NCBI GenBank assembly: GCA_963786495.1
Contig: CAWAZL010000001.1
Coordinates: 62,001 to 126,000 of the forward strand
Direction: 5' to 3'
Length of the DNA: 64,000 nucleotides
Source: JALZKA01 sp963786495
GTDB taxonomy: Bacteria > Actinomycetota > Thermoleophilia > Solirubrobacterales > 70-9
Positions 16,588-24,571 of this stretch are shown here, one piece after another (within the stretch, counting starts at the first letter, position 1; every line of letters begins with the position of its first letter). A program made the position numbers and the translations under genes. Below the pieces are notes generated by a model, which ran no database searches, had not been told where the DNA came from, and saw only the letters and a list, made by a program, of their open reading frames with translations.

Positions 16588-17495
16588 CCAGTCTCAACCA
16601 GAGACTCGCGTTCGTATCACTCGCGACCTGCGTGTTGGTCGGGACCTTCGGGGCCATCTCGGCGCTAGGCGGGGAGAGGCTGACGGAAAGCTCCAAGACC
16701 GTCGAGGTGAGCTCCAACGAACACGGCTCGGCGACGGCAACGTGCGATCGAGGGACGAGCGCGGTCTCGGGTGGATTCGACACCGACTGGGCTGCGGGGG
16801 GTCCGGCGCCGTTTCCCGACCAATCCTCGCGGACGGGCCGCCGCGGGTGGACCACGGAGGGCATCAACTGGGGCTTCGCCCCCAGCGGCAATCTGACCGC
16901 CTACGCCTACTGCCGCGAGGGGGAGATCGCGTCGCGGACCGTTTCGCGGGAGATCGACCCCGGGGGGGCGGGGACGGTGACGGCGAGGTGTGACCGCGGG
17001 ACGAGGGCCGTTTCGGGCGGCTTCAACGCGGACCGGTTCACGGGCGCGCCCGACGACCCGCGCTTCCACATCGGCGTATCGCGCAAGGTAGGGCGGCGTG
17101 CCTGGAAAGTCGGTGGAGCCAACATTGCCTCGGTACCGGGTGACCTCATCGCCAAGGTCAACTGCCGGGAGGGTGGACGCTTAAAGACCCGGTCGACCAG
17201 CGGCGAGAAGCCCGGTCTGTTCAACCTGGATGCGACCTGCAAACCGGGGGAGCGGGTTGTCTCCGGTGGGTTCGCGGACCCGACCTTCGCCGGGAACTCC
17301 GCCACACGACTGTACGTCTTCAAGAGGCTCGGAATCCAGACCTGGCATCTCTACGGCTACGGCGACGAGGTGACGCTGTACGCCTACTGCGAACGCGGAC
17401 TGGGAGAAAGGGCTTCCTTAACGGCGGCCGCGGCAAGTCAGCGGCGACGCGCAGCACTTCCAGCGTCTGGATCTCTCCTCGGCCTCCAGCGATAG
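16584..17495 (+). CDS. Secreted protein with three Cys-containing repeats
   Basis: A 303-residue protein with an N-terminal signal or anchor (about residues 8-30). It contains three related units of about 80 residues. Each opens with a pattern like ATCDRGTSAVSGGF and closes with YAYCREG, and two cysteines per unit probably form a disulfide. I know this CxxGTxAVSGGF pattern from actinobacterial secreted proteins of unknown function. It overlaps the beta-propeller gene by 4 bases and so is probably co-translated with it. The last 25 residues are basic and low complexity. Confidence 0.75.
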   Translation: MTSLNQRLAFVSLATCVLVGTFGAISALGGERLTESSKTVEVSSNEHGSATATCDRGTSAVSGGFDTDWAAGGPAPFPDQSSRTGRRGWTTEGINWGFAPSGNLTAYAYCREGEIASRTVSREIDPGGAGTVTARCDRGTRAVSGGFNADRFTGAPDDPRFHIGVSRKVGRRAWKVGGANIASVPGDLIAKVNCREGGRLKTRSTSGEKPGLFNLDATCKPGERVVSGGFADPTFAGNSATRLYVFKRLGIQTWHLYGYGDEVTLYAYCERGLGERASLTAAAASQRRRAALPASGSLLGLQR

Positions 17496-17505
17496 CGATC
17501 TGACG

Positions 17506-18345
17506 GTGCCGATGAAGATCACGATCTACACGGATCCCGGTTGCCAGTTCGGGTTCAACGCGCAGCGCCAGGAGCTACAGCTGCTCTGGCACTACGGCCA
17601 CGGGGCGGACCTCTCCTGGCGGATGATCGTCCTCTCAGACGAAAGCTCGTCGTTCGAGGAGCTTGGCCTGACAGCAGAACTGGTGGCCGGCACTCGCAAG
17701 CGACTGGCGGGCCTCTACGGGATGCCGATGGGACTCCAACCCGTGCCTCGTGTGGCGGCCACGATCGATGCGTGCCGTGCATACGTCGGCGAGCGGAGGC
17801 ACGCACCCGACCGCGCGCTGGCGCTGCTGCGTGGCCTGCACCGACGCGCGCATTCCGACCAGCAGCCGCTGGACGAAATCGACACGATCCGCGCCGCCGC
17901 AGACGACGCCGGGCTTCCGCCGGGCAACGTCGAGGCTTGGCTCGCAGACGACGAAGTGGAGGCTGCGCTGCGCGCGGACATGGCGGCCACGCGCGAACCT
18001 CATGCAGAGGCGCTCGCGCTCCCCCACAAGCTCGCACACGATGACGGCGGCCTCCGCTACTCGTCCGCGTCCGCGGTGTTCGAGCATGACGACCGACGCG
18101 TTGTCGTGGCCGGCTTCCAGCCGTTCGCCGTCTATGAGGTCGCCGTCGCGAACGTCGCGCCTGACATCGAGCGACGCGACGCGCCCGAGACCGTCGCCGA
18201 AGTCCTCGCGTGGGCGCCATACGCGCTTGCAACCGCGGAGGTGGCCGCGCTGCGGGGAATCAAGATCGACGAGGCGCGCGGAGAGCTCGAGCGCGCCGGC
18301 GCGAGCTTCGAGCCGAAGGCGACCGACGGCTACTGGGCAGCCTGA
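17506..18345 (+). CDS. DsbA/thioredoxin-fold family protein with a single active-site-position cysteine
   Basis: The 279-residue protein begins with a thioredoxin-fold strand and active-site region, ITIYTDPGCQFGFNAQ, followed by a helical insertion, as in the DsbA/FrnE group. The second Cys of the usual CxxC is replaced (CQFG), so it may act as a one-cysteine thiol enzyme or isomerase rather than a disulfide oxidase. There is no signal peptide, so it is cytoplasmic. GTG 17506 or ATG 17512 could be the start. It lies 10 bases after the preceding gene but is functionally unlike it. Confidence 0.7.
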   Translation: MPMKITIYTDPGCQFGFNAQRQELQLLWHYGHGADLSWRMIVLSDESSSFEELGLTAELVAGTRKRLAGLYGMPMGLQPVPRVAATIDACRAYVGERRHAPDRALALLRGLHRRAHSDQQPLDEIDTIRAAADDAGLPPGNVEAWLADDEVEAALRADMAATREPHAEALALPHKLAHDDGGLRYSSASAVFEHDDRRVVVAGFQPFAVYEVAVANVAPDIERRDAPETVAEVLAWAPYALATAEVAALRGIKIDEARGELERAGASFEPKATDGYWAA

Positions 18346-18487
18346 GCCGGGATCACATGCTTGCACGGCACCGTCGGCCCATGCAGCGGCCTCGCTCCAC
18401 AATCCGTGGGTGGTAGCGAGAAACGAATCGGGCCCCCGCTATCAGCTTCCAGACGATCGTCGAGAGCGCCGGTTCAAGGGGGTGTGC

Positions 18488-18639
18488 TCAGACCCGTCCC
18501 AAATGAGTGTCTTGGAAGTCGGCATCTTCGTACTTGAACCCGGCGCCAGGATGCTGAAGTCCGCATCCAAATAGAGGGCGAGCGCGACCCCGAAGACAGC
18601 CGCGCCTTCCAGTCTGAGTAGAACTCTCGGGGCGAACAT
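18488..18639 (-). pseudogene. Remnant of a DUF4260 membrane protein with the middle deleted
   Basis: On the minus strand, LRLEGAAVFGVALALYLDAD, the N-terminal hydrophobic start of DUF4260 proteins, is followed almost at once by the family's C-terminal end, FKYEDADFQDTHLGRV and a stop. The latter is in a different frame. About 60 to 70 residues of the usual membrane core are missing, and the junction near 18545 also shifts the frame. This is a real deletion remnant and not a single-base error. It is the only gene-like content seen between 18346 and 18731. Confidence 0.6.
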
Positions 18640-18731
18640 GGAGCCGTCCCTCGGCAGCGCTGCGATGTGCTCTCAGGGCGCACTCGGCATATTCTCGTAG
18701 CGCTCGGGTAGGTGCCAAGCAGGAATCAACG

Positions 18732-19091
18732 ATGCCGGACCCTCACGACCTTAAGGAGCGGCTCGCGCTGAACGAGTCGATCGAGCGCGACCTGAACGCA
18801 GCCACAGCAAATTGGCGCGACGATTCCAGCGACGAGGCGATGCATCTGTTCTGGTGCGAATGCAGTCAGCCTCTTTGCGGCGCGCTTCTGAAGATCTTCA
18901 AGCATGAGTGGGACGAGGTACGCGCCGATCCCCACCGGTTCTTCGTAGCCCCCGGGCACGTTGACCATCGCCTCGGCGAAATCGTCGAGCGGGCGGAGAG
19001 GTTCTGGGTGGTTGAGAAGACCGACGCGATCGCTCGGAACGTCACGGAGCGAACTGATCCCGTCCGACACCCCCTTCCCACCGAGGACTGA
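18732..19091 (+). CDS. Conserved hypothetical protein with CEC...C motif
   Basis: A 119-residue soluble protein. Its middle reads FWCECSQPLCGALLKI and then YEVRADPxRFxVxPGH-like residues (VRADPHRFFVAPGHVDH), followed by RFWVVEK. This CEC-x(4)-C plus RADPxRF pattern is common in small actinobacterial proteins of unknown function and suggests a metal-binding knuckle. It ends 8 bases from the stop of the convergent DUF2294 gene. Base composition is somewhat less G/C-biased than in genes before 18 kb. Confidence 0.7.
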   Translation: MPDPHDLKERLALNESIERDLNAATANWRDDSSDEAMHLFWCECSQPLCGALLKIFKHEWDEVRADPHRFFVAPGHVDHRLGEIVERAERFWVVEKTDAIARNVTERTDPVRHPLPTED

Positions 19092-19098
19092 GCTCAAC

Positions 19099-19503
19099 TC
19101 AGAGGTCGCTCGTCGATTCCAAATCCTCGAGTTCCGGCTCCTGGCCGTCTGACCGCGGGGCAAGAAGCAGAACCTCGATCGCGTAATCGGGGTCCGGCGA
19201 ATGATCGCTCAGAAAGCAGACGACTTCGCGATGGAGGATCGTTTCAACGAGCTTCGTGATCTCCGAGCGCATCGCATCTTGGAGGCCTCGGCGAAGCTCC
19301 CGCACAGCCTCCTCTCGATCTCGCGCGGCGAGGGTCCTTTCGCCCTTCGTCAGGCTGTCCTCAAGGACGGTGACGACCATGTCGTTGGCAATGGTCGTCC
19401 GCGCTTTGGTGGGACCCCTGCCCATGACGTCCTTGTAAATCGAGACCATCCCCCTCGAGATCTCGACTTCCGATGAATACCTCTTGCTCTTGACTGTTTC
19501 CAC
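19099..19503 (-). CDS. DUF2294 domain protein
   Basis: The protein reads MVSIYKDVMGRGPTKART, TIANDMVVTVLEDSLTKGE, REEAVRELRRGLQDAMRSEI and VVCFLSDHSPDPDYAIEVLL. These match in order the Na-translocating-decarboxylase-unrelated DUF2294 family of about 120 residues. The family's function is unknown to me. GTG 19503 is my preferred start because it puts a typical short lead (ETVKSKRYSSEVEISRG) before the domain; ATG at 19566 is possible. The 194 bases to the next gene hold nothing I can name. Confidence 0.75.
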   Translation of the reverse strand: METVKSKRYSSEVEISRGMVSIYKDVMGRGPTKARTTIANDMVVTVLEDSLTKGERTLAARDREEAVRELRRGLQDAMRSEITKLVETILHREVVCFLSDHSPDPDYAIEVLLLAPRSDGQEPELEDLESTSDL

Positions 19504-19697
19504 CCCGGAGCCCCCTGCCCAGTCGAAGTTGCCGGAAACGTGAATGCCGGCGATTGCCCCGGACATTTGCGGGTAGTGCGTTGACACGCCGCCGCGGACA
19601 GCTAAGCCGCGACGGTCCCTAAACGTTCGAAGCGTCGAGCCCTGACGAACGCGGGCCGGGCCAAGGCATCGAGATTTTTCAGCAGGAGAAGAATCCG

Positions 19698-19898
19698 ATG
19701 GACATGATTTGTCCAGAGTGCGGGCTCTGTCGGTCATTCGCAACGCTGCCGATGCGCCTTCAGACGTGTCCGGACTGCAGTAGGAAGGGCACCGACCACT
19801 ACATGTCGGTCCCGGCGTTGGAAGTTCGCGCCGCAATTCCCAAGCGGCGCGAGACAGAGCTCGTCCGCAAGGAACACCAGCGCCTCAACGGCGCTTGA
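19698..19898 (+). CDS. Small zinc-ribbon protein
   Basis: This 66-residue protein has CPECGLC near the N-terminus and CPDC about 20 residues later, giving a likely four-cysteine zinc ribbon, and a basic helical C-terminal half. An AGGAG ribosome-binding site lies a few bases before ATG. It precedes the biosynthesis-like operon at 19.9-24.6 kb by 33 bases on the same strand and could be its first gene. Function unknown. Confidence 0.65.
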   Translation: MDMICPECGLCRSFATLPMRLQTCPDCSRKGTDHYMSVPALEVRAAIPKRRETELVRKEHQRLNGA

Positions 19899-19931
19899 TT
19901 GTGAGACCCGGCCGCGGGTACTCCTTTGGGC

Positions 19932-20573
19932 ATGCGCGGGGCGTCGACAAACGTGCTGCTTTGCTGGGAGCCATACGAGGTCAACTCGTGGAACCCGGTC
20001 CTTGCCGAGCATCTTCAAAGACGCGGAATGAGCGTCACAGAAATCCATGACCTGGACGCGGTTCTGAGATGCGATCTCTCTCGATTCGATGTCTGCCTGC
20101 CCCTATTCCGAGTCGGTGCAGCGAACATGGCTCGCGTCGACCAGGTGATGTCGACCTACGGAATACCGGTGCTGAACTCGTTCGACTCGCGACGTCAGTG
20201 CGAGAACAAGGCGCTAGCCCATCTGGCCTTCGAACAACACGGGATCCCCCAACCGCCTTCGTTCGTGATGAGCTCAGAAGGCATCTGCGACCGGGCGCTG
20301 AATTGGTCCGGCGAAGCGGTCCTCAAGCCCTTGCACGGCACCTGCTGCGCCCGCGCGCCGCTTCCTGCGAACGTAGGGCACGTGGCAATGGAAATGCTTG
20401 AGGCGGTCGACGGGGACCTATTGGCCGTGGATGTCCTCGAAACGGAAACCGACGCTTATGCGCTCGAGATCAACCACAACTTCGATGCTCACGGCGGGGA
20501 CGAGCCGGCGGTCGGCGCCTTCTGCCGTGAGATCGAGGCCAAGATTCCGGTGCTTGCCGGGGCAGAGCTTTGA
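19932..20573 (+). CDS. ATP-grasp (RimK/LysX-like) ligase, centrally shortened
   Basis: The 213-residue protein has the pre-ATP-grasp N-terminal domain (with CLPLFRVGAANMARVDQVMS and ENKALAHLAFEQHGIPQPPS), the nucleotide-binding lysine in EAVLKPLHGT (Lys132) and the Mg-binding C-terminal residues Asp167, Glu179 and Asn181 (ALEINHN). Only 47 residues separate Lys132 from Glu179, against about 119 between the equivalent residues of E. coli RimK. About 70 residues of the ATP-grasp core are absent, in frame. The spacing Asp-to-Glu of 12 is conserved, so the rest aligns. An intact family member would join a carboxylate to an amine using ATP. This copy may be inactive or degenerate. It overlaps the next gene by 4 bases. 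Confidence 0.75.
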   Translation: MRGASTNVLLCWEPYEVNSWNPVLAEHLQRRGMSVTEIHDLDAVLRCDLSRFDVCLPLFRVGAANMARVDQVMSTYGIPVLNSFDSRRQCENKALAHLAFEQHGIPQPPSFVMSSEGICDRALNWSGEAVLKPLHGTCCARAPLPANVGHVAMEMLEAVDGDLLAVDVLETETDAYALEINHNFDAHGGDEPAVGAFCREIEAKIPVLAGAEL

Positions 20574-21601
20574 TTGAAACGCGAACTCTGAGCAGCCCGC
20601 CAGTGGAGGGGATCGTCGGGGCAATCGGCGGTACGCCCCTGGTCAGAATGCGGCAACTCCTGCCCACGACGCGAATCGATCTCTGGGCAAAGCTCGAGTC
20701 GCAGAACCCAGGCGGGTCTTCGAAAGCTCGGCCGGCGGCGCGCATGATCGTCGATGCGCTGCGGACTGGTGAGCTGGCACCCGGCCACACGGTGATCGAG
20801 TCGAGCTCGGGCAACATGGCGATCGGACTCGCGCAGGTTTGCCGGTTCTACGGGCTGCAACTCATTTGCGTGCTCGACAGCCGCACAAACGAGTCCACCG
20901 TCCGCACGCTTCACGCTTTGGGAGTAGACGTCCGGGTGATCACCGAACCCGACCCCGAGACCGGGGAGCTCTTGACGGCGAGGTTGAACGAGGTCGCCAT
21001 GCTCGCCGAGCGGACACCCAACTCGTTCTGCCCGGATCAGTACGCGAACCCCGCCAACCCCGCGGCGCACGCGGACGGCACGATGCGTGAGATCGACGAG
21101 GCGCTGGAAGGGCACCTCGACTACCTGCTGGTTGCGGCCGGAACCGTCGGCACACTCCTCGGTTGTGCCAACTATCTACGGGAGCATGGGCGAGGAACGC
21201 GACTGATCGCGGTAGATGCGGAAGGCAGTGCCCTCTTTGGCGGAGAGCCCGGCGCCCGGCGCCTTCCTGGTCACGGCGCTGGAGTCGAGAGTGCGCATTC
21301 CCGAAGTCTCGAATACGACCAGCTCGTGCGGGTGTCGGACCTCGAATGCGTGATCGGTTGCCGCCGATTGCTCGAGCGCGAAGCGATCTTCGCGGGCGCC
21401 TCGTCCGGGGCCGTCGTTTTTGCCCTGCAGAAGATCGTCTCTTCCTTCGAGTCCGGCGCGCGGTGCGCAGTCGTTTTGCCCGACGGCGGAGCGGGCTACC
21501 TCGACACCGTTTACGACGACGCCTGGGTGGAGCGCGAGACAGGATGCTCGACTGCGGCACTCACATCGGCCATCGCAGAGCTGCCTCGCGAGAAAGCGTG
21601 A
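20570..21601 (+). CDS. PLP-dependent cysteine synthase-family enzyme, SbnA-like
   Basis: A 343-residue fold-type II PLP enzyme. The Schiff-base lysine is Lys52 in NPGGSSKARPAARMI, the substrate loop is ESSSGNMAIGLAQ, and the phosphate cup is near AAGTVGTLLG. The GSSKxRPA version of the lysine motif and the overall length resemble SbnA (N-(2-amino-2-carboxyethyl)-glutamate synthase of 2,3-diaminopropionate biosynthesis) more than housekeeping CysK. The substrate is therefore probably O-phosphoserine or a similar beta-substituted alanine. The TTG start overlaps the ATP-grasp stop. The context supports a specialised amino-acid product. Confidence 0.75.
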   Translation: MIETRTLSSPPVEGIVGAIGGTPLVRMRQLLPTTRIDLWAKLESQNPGGSSKARPAARMIVDALRTGELAPGHTVIESSSGNMAIGLAQVCRFYGLQLICVLDSRTNESTVRTLHALGVDVRVITEPDPETGELLTARLNEVAMLAERTPNSFCPDQYANPANPAAHADGTMREIDEALEGHLDYLLVAAGTVGTLLGCANYLREHGRGTRLIAVDAEGSALFGGEPGARRLPGHGAGVESAHSRSLEYDQLVRVSDLECVIGCRRLLEREAIFAGASSGAVVFALQKIVSSFESGARCAVVLPDGGAGYLDTVYDDAWVERETGCSTAALTSAIAELPREKA

Positions 21602-21602
21602 A

Positions 21603-23186
21603 GTGAGCGCATCGGCGCGGCCTTGTCGCGTCGCGATCATTGGGCTCGGGCCAAAGGGCCTCTATGCGCTCGAGAGGCTGATTCACCATTCGCGCCGCCT
21701 CGCAACGAGTCCAATCGAGCTCACGATCTACGAGCCGCACCCTGCGCCGGGAGCCGGCCCCGTCTACGACCCATCGCAGCCCGCGTACCTGCGAATGAAC
21801 TTCGCCGCCGAGTTGATCGACATGTGGTGCGACGGCGATGGGGCATCGTTCGCCGAATGGCGCGACGCGGTCGGCGGCCTCGGCGAAGACGCATATCCGC
21901 CCCGCGCCCAGGTTGGGCGCTACCTCGTCGAGGGGTACGAACGCTTGCTGGCGGCCGCTCCTGACTCGATGAGGTTTGATCTGCGGGCGGAGCGCGTTGC
22001 CTCACTCGCAAGAGGAGCTGACGAGTGGGTAGTCATCTCCGGCACGACGGCGCACTACGACGAGGTCCTCCTCGCCACAGGCCACGAGGGCATGCGCGAC
22101 GAGGGGCAAGGATCGGCTTCCGATCCGTCTAGAACGGCCGTTTTCCCAGTCGGTCGTGAACTCACCCTTGAGCGGGTCCAGCCCGGAGCCGTGGTGGCGG
22201 TCCGCGGTTTTGCTCTCACGATGATCGACGCCGCGCTCGCCTTGACAGAGGGGAGGGGAGGCCGGTTCTTGGAGGGACACGAGCCGCATCTCCTGCGCTA
22301 TGAGCGCTGCGGGAAGGAGCCGGCGGTGATTTGTCCCTGGTCGCGAACGGGCCGGCCGATGCTCGCCAAGCCGGATCCGAGTTTCGCGACGATCGCTCCC
22401 GCGATGGGTCCAATTGCGTCGCGTGGGGGCCGAGACCTGATGGCGCTTCTACCGAGCCCCACCCTGAGCGACGCCATCCGGGTGATGGCAGGCGTGGTCG
22501 CGCAAACCCTTCGCGAGGTCGCCCCCGGCAACGATTCCTCAGCAGAGGAGCTACAAGCGCTGCTCGCCTCCGTCGCGGAAGGCGGGAGGTTGCCGGCTGA
22601 TAGCTCTCCCGAAGGCGAGATCGAGCGCTCCGTCGCGGTCGCCTCCGGCGCGGCGGTGCCCGGGCGAGATTGGGCGCTCGGTCATACATGGCGTGCGCTA
22701 TACCCGGCCTTGGTGGAGACCTTCGGCGAAGGGGGGCTCGCAGCTGAGGAATGGCCTGCGTTTTCTTTGTTGGCCCGTGAGATGGAGCGCGTGGCCTTCG
22801 GTCCGCCGTCCGTGAACGCCGCCAAACTGCTGGCTCTGATCGATTCCAGGATCGTTGACCTCAGCTACCTCCAGGCAGGTCAGATCCCGTCGGCCGACGT
22901 CATCATCGACGCCGTGCTCCCCCCTCCAGGCGTCCTCGGCTCTCAGCAACCGCTTTGGGAGGGGATCGTGAACTCTGGGTACGCCCGCCTTTCGCCCGGC
23001 CGGCGAGGACTGGAGATCACTCGGGACGTTGAGTGCGTCGGTGTCAACGGCTCGCCAACTCGTGGCCTTGGCGCGATCGGCAGGCCTACGGAAGACTGGG
23101 TCATCGGAAACGACACGCTGAACCGACAGCTCCATCCGCAGCCGGAGCGCTGGGCCCTGCGAGTGGCCGGTGGCGCAGCAGGATGA
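21603..23186 (+). CDS. FAD/NAD(P)-binding protein (NAD_binding_9 type)
   Basis: This 527-residue protein starts at GTG 21603, one base after the previous stop. The dinucleotide-binding motif is VAIIGLGPKGLYALERL, followed by IYEPHPAPGAGPVYDP and the second nucleotide-binding strand VLLATGHEG. These features and the length match the FAD/NAD(P)-binding family that acts as oxidoreductases on small amines or acids. In the SbnA/SbnB pathway an NAD-dependent dehydrogenase follows the synthase. This flavoprotein occupies the equivalent place in the operon and may oxidise the synthase product; that is inference. It overlaps the following gene by 4 bases. Confidence 0.7.
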   Translation: MSASARPCRVAIIGLGPKGLYALERLIHHSRRLATSPIELTIYEPHPAPGAGPVYDPSQPAYLRMNFAAELIDMWCDGDGASFAEWRDAVGGLGEDAYPPRAQVGRYLVEGYERLLAAAPDSMRFDLRAERVASLARGADEWVVISGTTAHYDEVLLATGHEGMRDEGQGSASDPSRTAVFPVGRELTLERVQPGAVVAVRGFALTMIDAALALTEGRGGRFLEGHEPHLLRYERCGKEPAVICPWSRTGRPMLAKPDPSFATIAPAMGPIASRGGRDLMALLPSPTLSDAIRVMAGVVAQTLREVAPGNDSSAEELQALLASVAEGGRLPADSSPEGEIERSVAVASGAAVPGRDWALGHTWRALYPALVETFGEGGLAAEEWPAFSLLAREMERVAFGPPSVNAAKLLALIDSRIVDLSYLQAGQIPSADVIIDAVLPPPGVLGSQQPLWEGIVNSGYARLSPGRRGLEITRDVECVGVNGSPTRGLGAIGRPTEDWVIGNDTLNRQLHPQPERWALRVAGGAAG

Positions 23187-24571
23187 GCGAGGTGCGGGCG
23201 AACTGCGCCGGAGTGCCGCCACTCAGAGCTCGGCTCGAGCCCTGGCACGTACAGCTGGCGGCCGAGCCGGACAAGCTCGCCGCTTGGATCGAGGAGCACG
23301 GCTCGCCGGTCAACCTGATCCAGCCTGAACTCCTGGGCCGAAACGCAGCGGAGCTTCTGGAGGCGGCACAAAAGCAGGCTGTCCCGCTCCGCGTCTTTTT
23401 CGCGCGCAAGGCGAACAAAGCGCTGGCATTGGTGAACGAGGCCAATCGCCTGGGACTGGGCGTGGACGTCGCGAGCGAGGGCGAGCTTCGCCAAGTTCTG
23501 GAGCTGGGCGTCGACGCGGCCGACGTAGTGGTGACCGCCGCGGTGAAACCGCGGGCGATGCTCGAGGCTTGCGTGGAGAGCGGCGCGACGATCGTGCTCG
23601 ACAACGCCGACGAGCTAGACCTGCTTAGCGAGAGGCGAGCCGGGCGAGAAGTGAGAGCGGCGGTCCGGCTCGCACCGAAACCCACTCCAGGCCGGCCCCC
23701 GACTCGGTTCGGCATGAGCCATGACGAGATCGTCGAAGCGGTCGGCGAGGCTTCCGATTGGCTGAGGCTTGACGGTATTCATTTCCACCTCGACGGCTAC
23801 GACGCGGGGGACCGAGTGGCCGCGATCGCGGCAGCCCTCGACCTGATCGACGTCCTTCGACACCTGGGCCAAAGCCCCCGCTTTCTCGACATCGGTGGCG
23901 GCATTCCTATGAGCTACCTGGAATCTCATGACGAGTGGGAAGGCTTTTGGCGCGAGCACGCCGGCGCGGCGGCCGGCGACCGGGATGAGATCACGCTCGA
24001 CGGCCATGAGATCGGGACCGTCTACCCGTACTTCCAGTCACCGGTCCGAGGCGAATGGCTGCGCAAAATTCTCGGCGCCCCCCTTGGTGCCGGCACCGTC
24101 GCCGAAGAGATCCGGATGCGTGAACTCGAGCTTCGGTGCGAGCCTGGCCGCGCGCTGGTTGACGGATGCGGCATGACCGTCGCACGGGTCGAGTTCAGAA
24201 AGCAGCGATCCGACGGCACCTGGCTCATAGGCCTGGCGATGAACCGAACTCAGATGCGCTCGACCTCCGACGACTTCCTTGTGGATCCGCTTCTTCTTCG
24301 ACCCTCCGGCGCCGGCGAACCGTCCGAGATGTGCGAGGGGTACCTCGTCGGCGCTTACTGCATCGAGCGCGAGCTGATCTCATGGCGGCGCTTCTCGTTT
24401 CCACGGGGTGTGGCGGTGGGCGACCTGCTGGCGTTTCCGAACACGGCCGGTTACCTGATGCACATTCTCGAAAGCGCGTCGCATCAGATTCCGCTCGCGC
24501 GAAACCTCGTGGTCAGCGGCAACGAGGCGCGACCAGACCCGATCGACGGCGCGATTAGACCGAGGAACTAG
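23183..24571 (+). CDS. Fold-type III PLP enzyme, Y4yA-like / diaminopimelate decarboxylase superfamily
   Basis: A 462-residue protein with the PLP lysine in VFFARKANKA (Lys76), a glycine-rich phosphate site LDIGGGIPMSY and a C-terminal beta domain with EMCEGYLVGAYCIE. The motif order is that of ornithine/diaminopimelate decarboxylases. The N-terminal half reads more like the Y4yA group than like LysA. The reaction is probably a decarboxylation or racemisation of a basic amino acid. It is the last gene of the four-gene operon, and its stop overlaps the convergent LigD-like gene by 4 bases. Confidence 0.78.
   Translation: MSEVRANCAGVPPLRARLEPWHVQLAAEPDKLAAWIEEHGSPVNLIQPELLGRNAAELLEAAQKQAVPLRVFFARKANKALALVNEANRLGLGVDVASEGELRQVLELGVDAADVVVTAAVKPRAMLEACVESGATIVLDNADELDLLSERRAGREVRAAVRLAPKPTPGRPPTRFGMSHDEIVEAVGEASDWLRLDGIHFHLDGYDAGDRVAAIAAALDLIDVLRHLGQSPRFLDIGGGIPMSYLESHDEWEGFWREHAGAAAGDRDEITLDGHEIGTVYPYFQSPVRGEWLRKILGAPLGAGTVAEEIRMRELELRCEPGRALVDGCGMTVARVEFRKQRSDGTWLIGLAMNRTQMRSTSDDFLVDPLLLRPSGAGEPSEMCEGYLVGAYCIERELISWRRFSFPRGVAVGDLLAFPNTAGYLMHILESASHQIPLARNLVVSGNEARPDPIDGAIRPRN

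Noticed and set aside
18420..18470. tRNA fragment resembling the 3' end of the fMet tRNA (GCCCCCGCTAT)
   Set aside because: Only a short string matches; no stem-loop arms or anticodon can be drawn.
23033..23182. Upstream extension of the Y4yA-like gene into the flavoprotein gene
   Set aside because: The frame is open by chance in high-GC DNA. ATG 23183 gives an ATGA overlap with the previous stop, and the family N-terminus begins shortly after.
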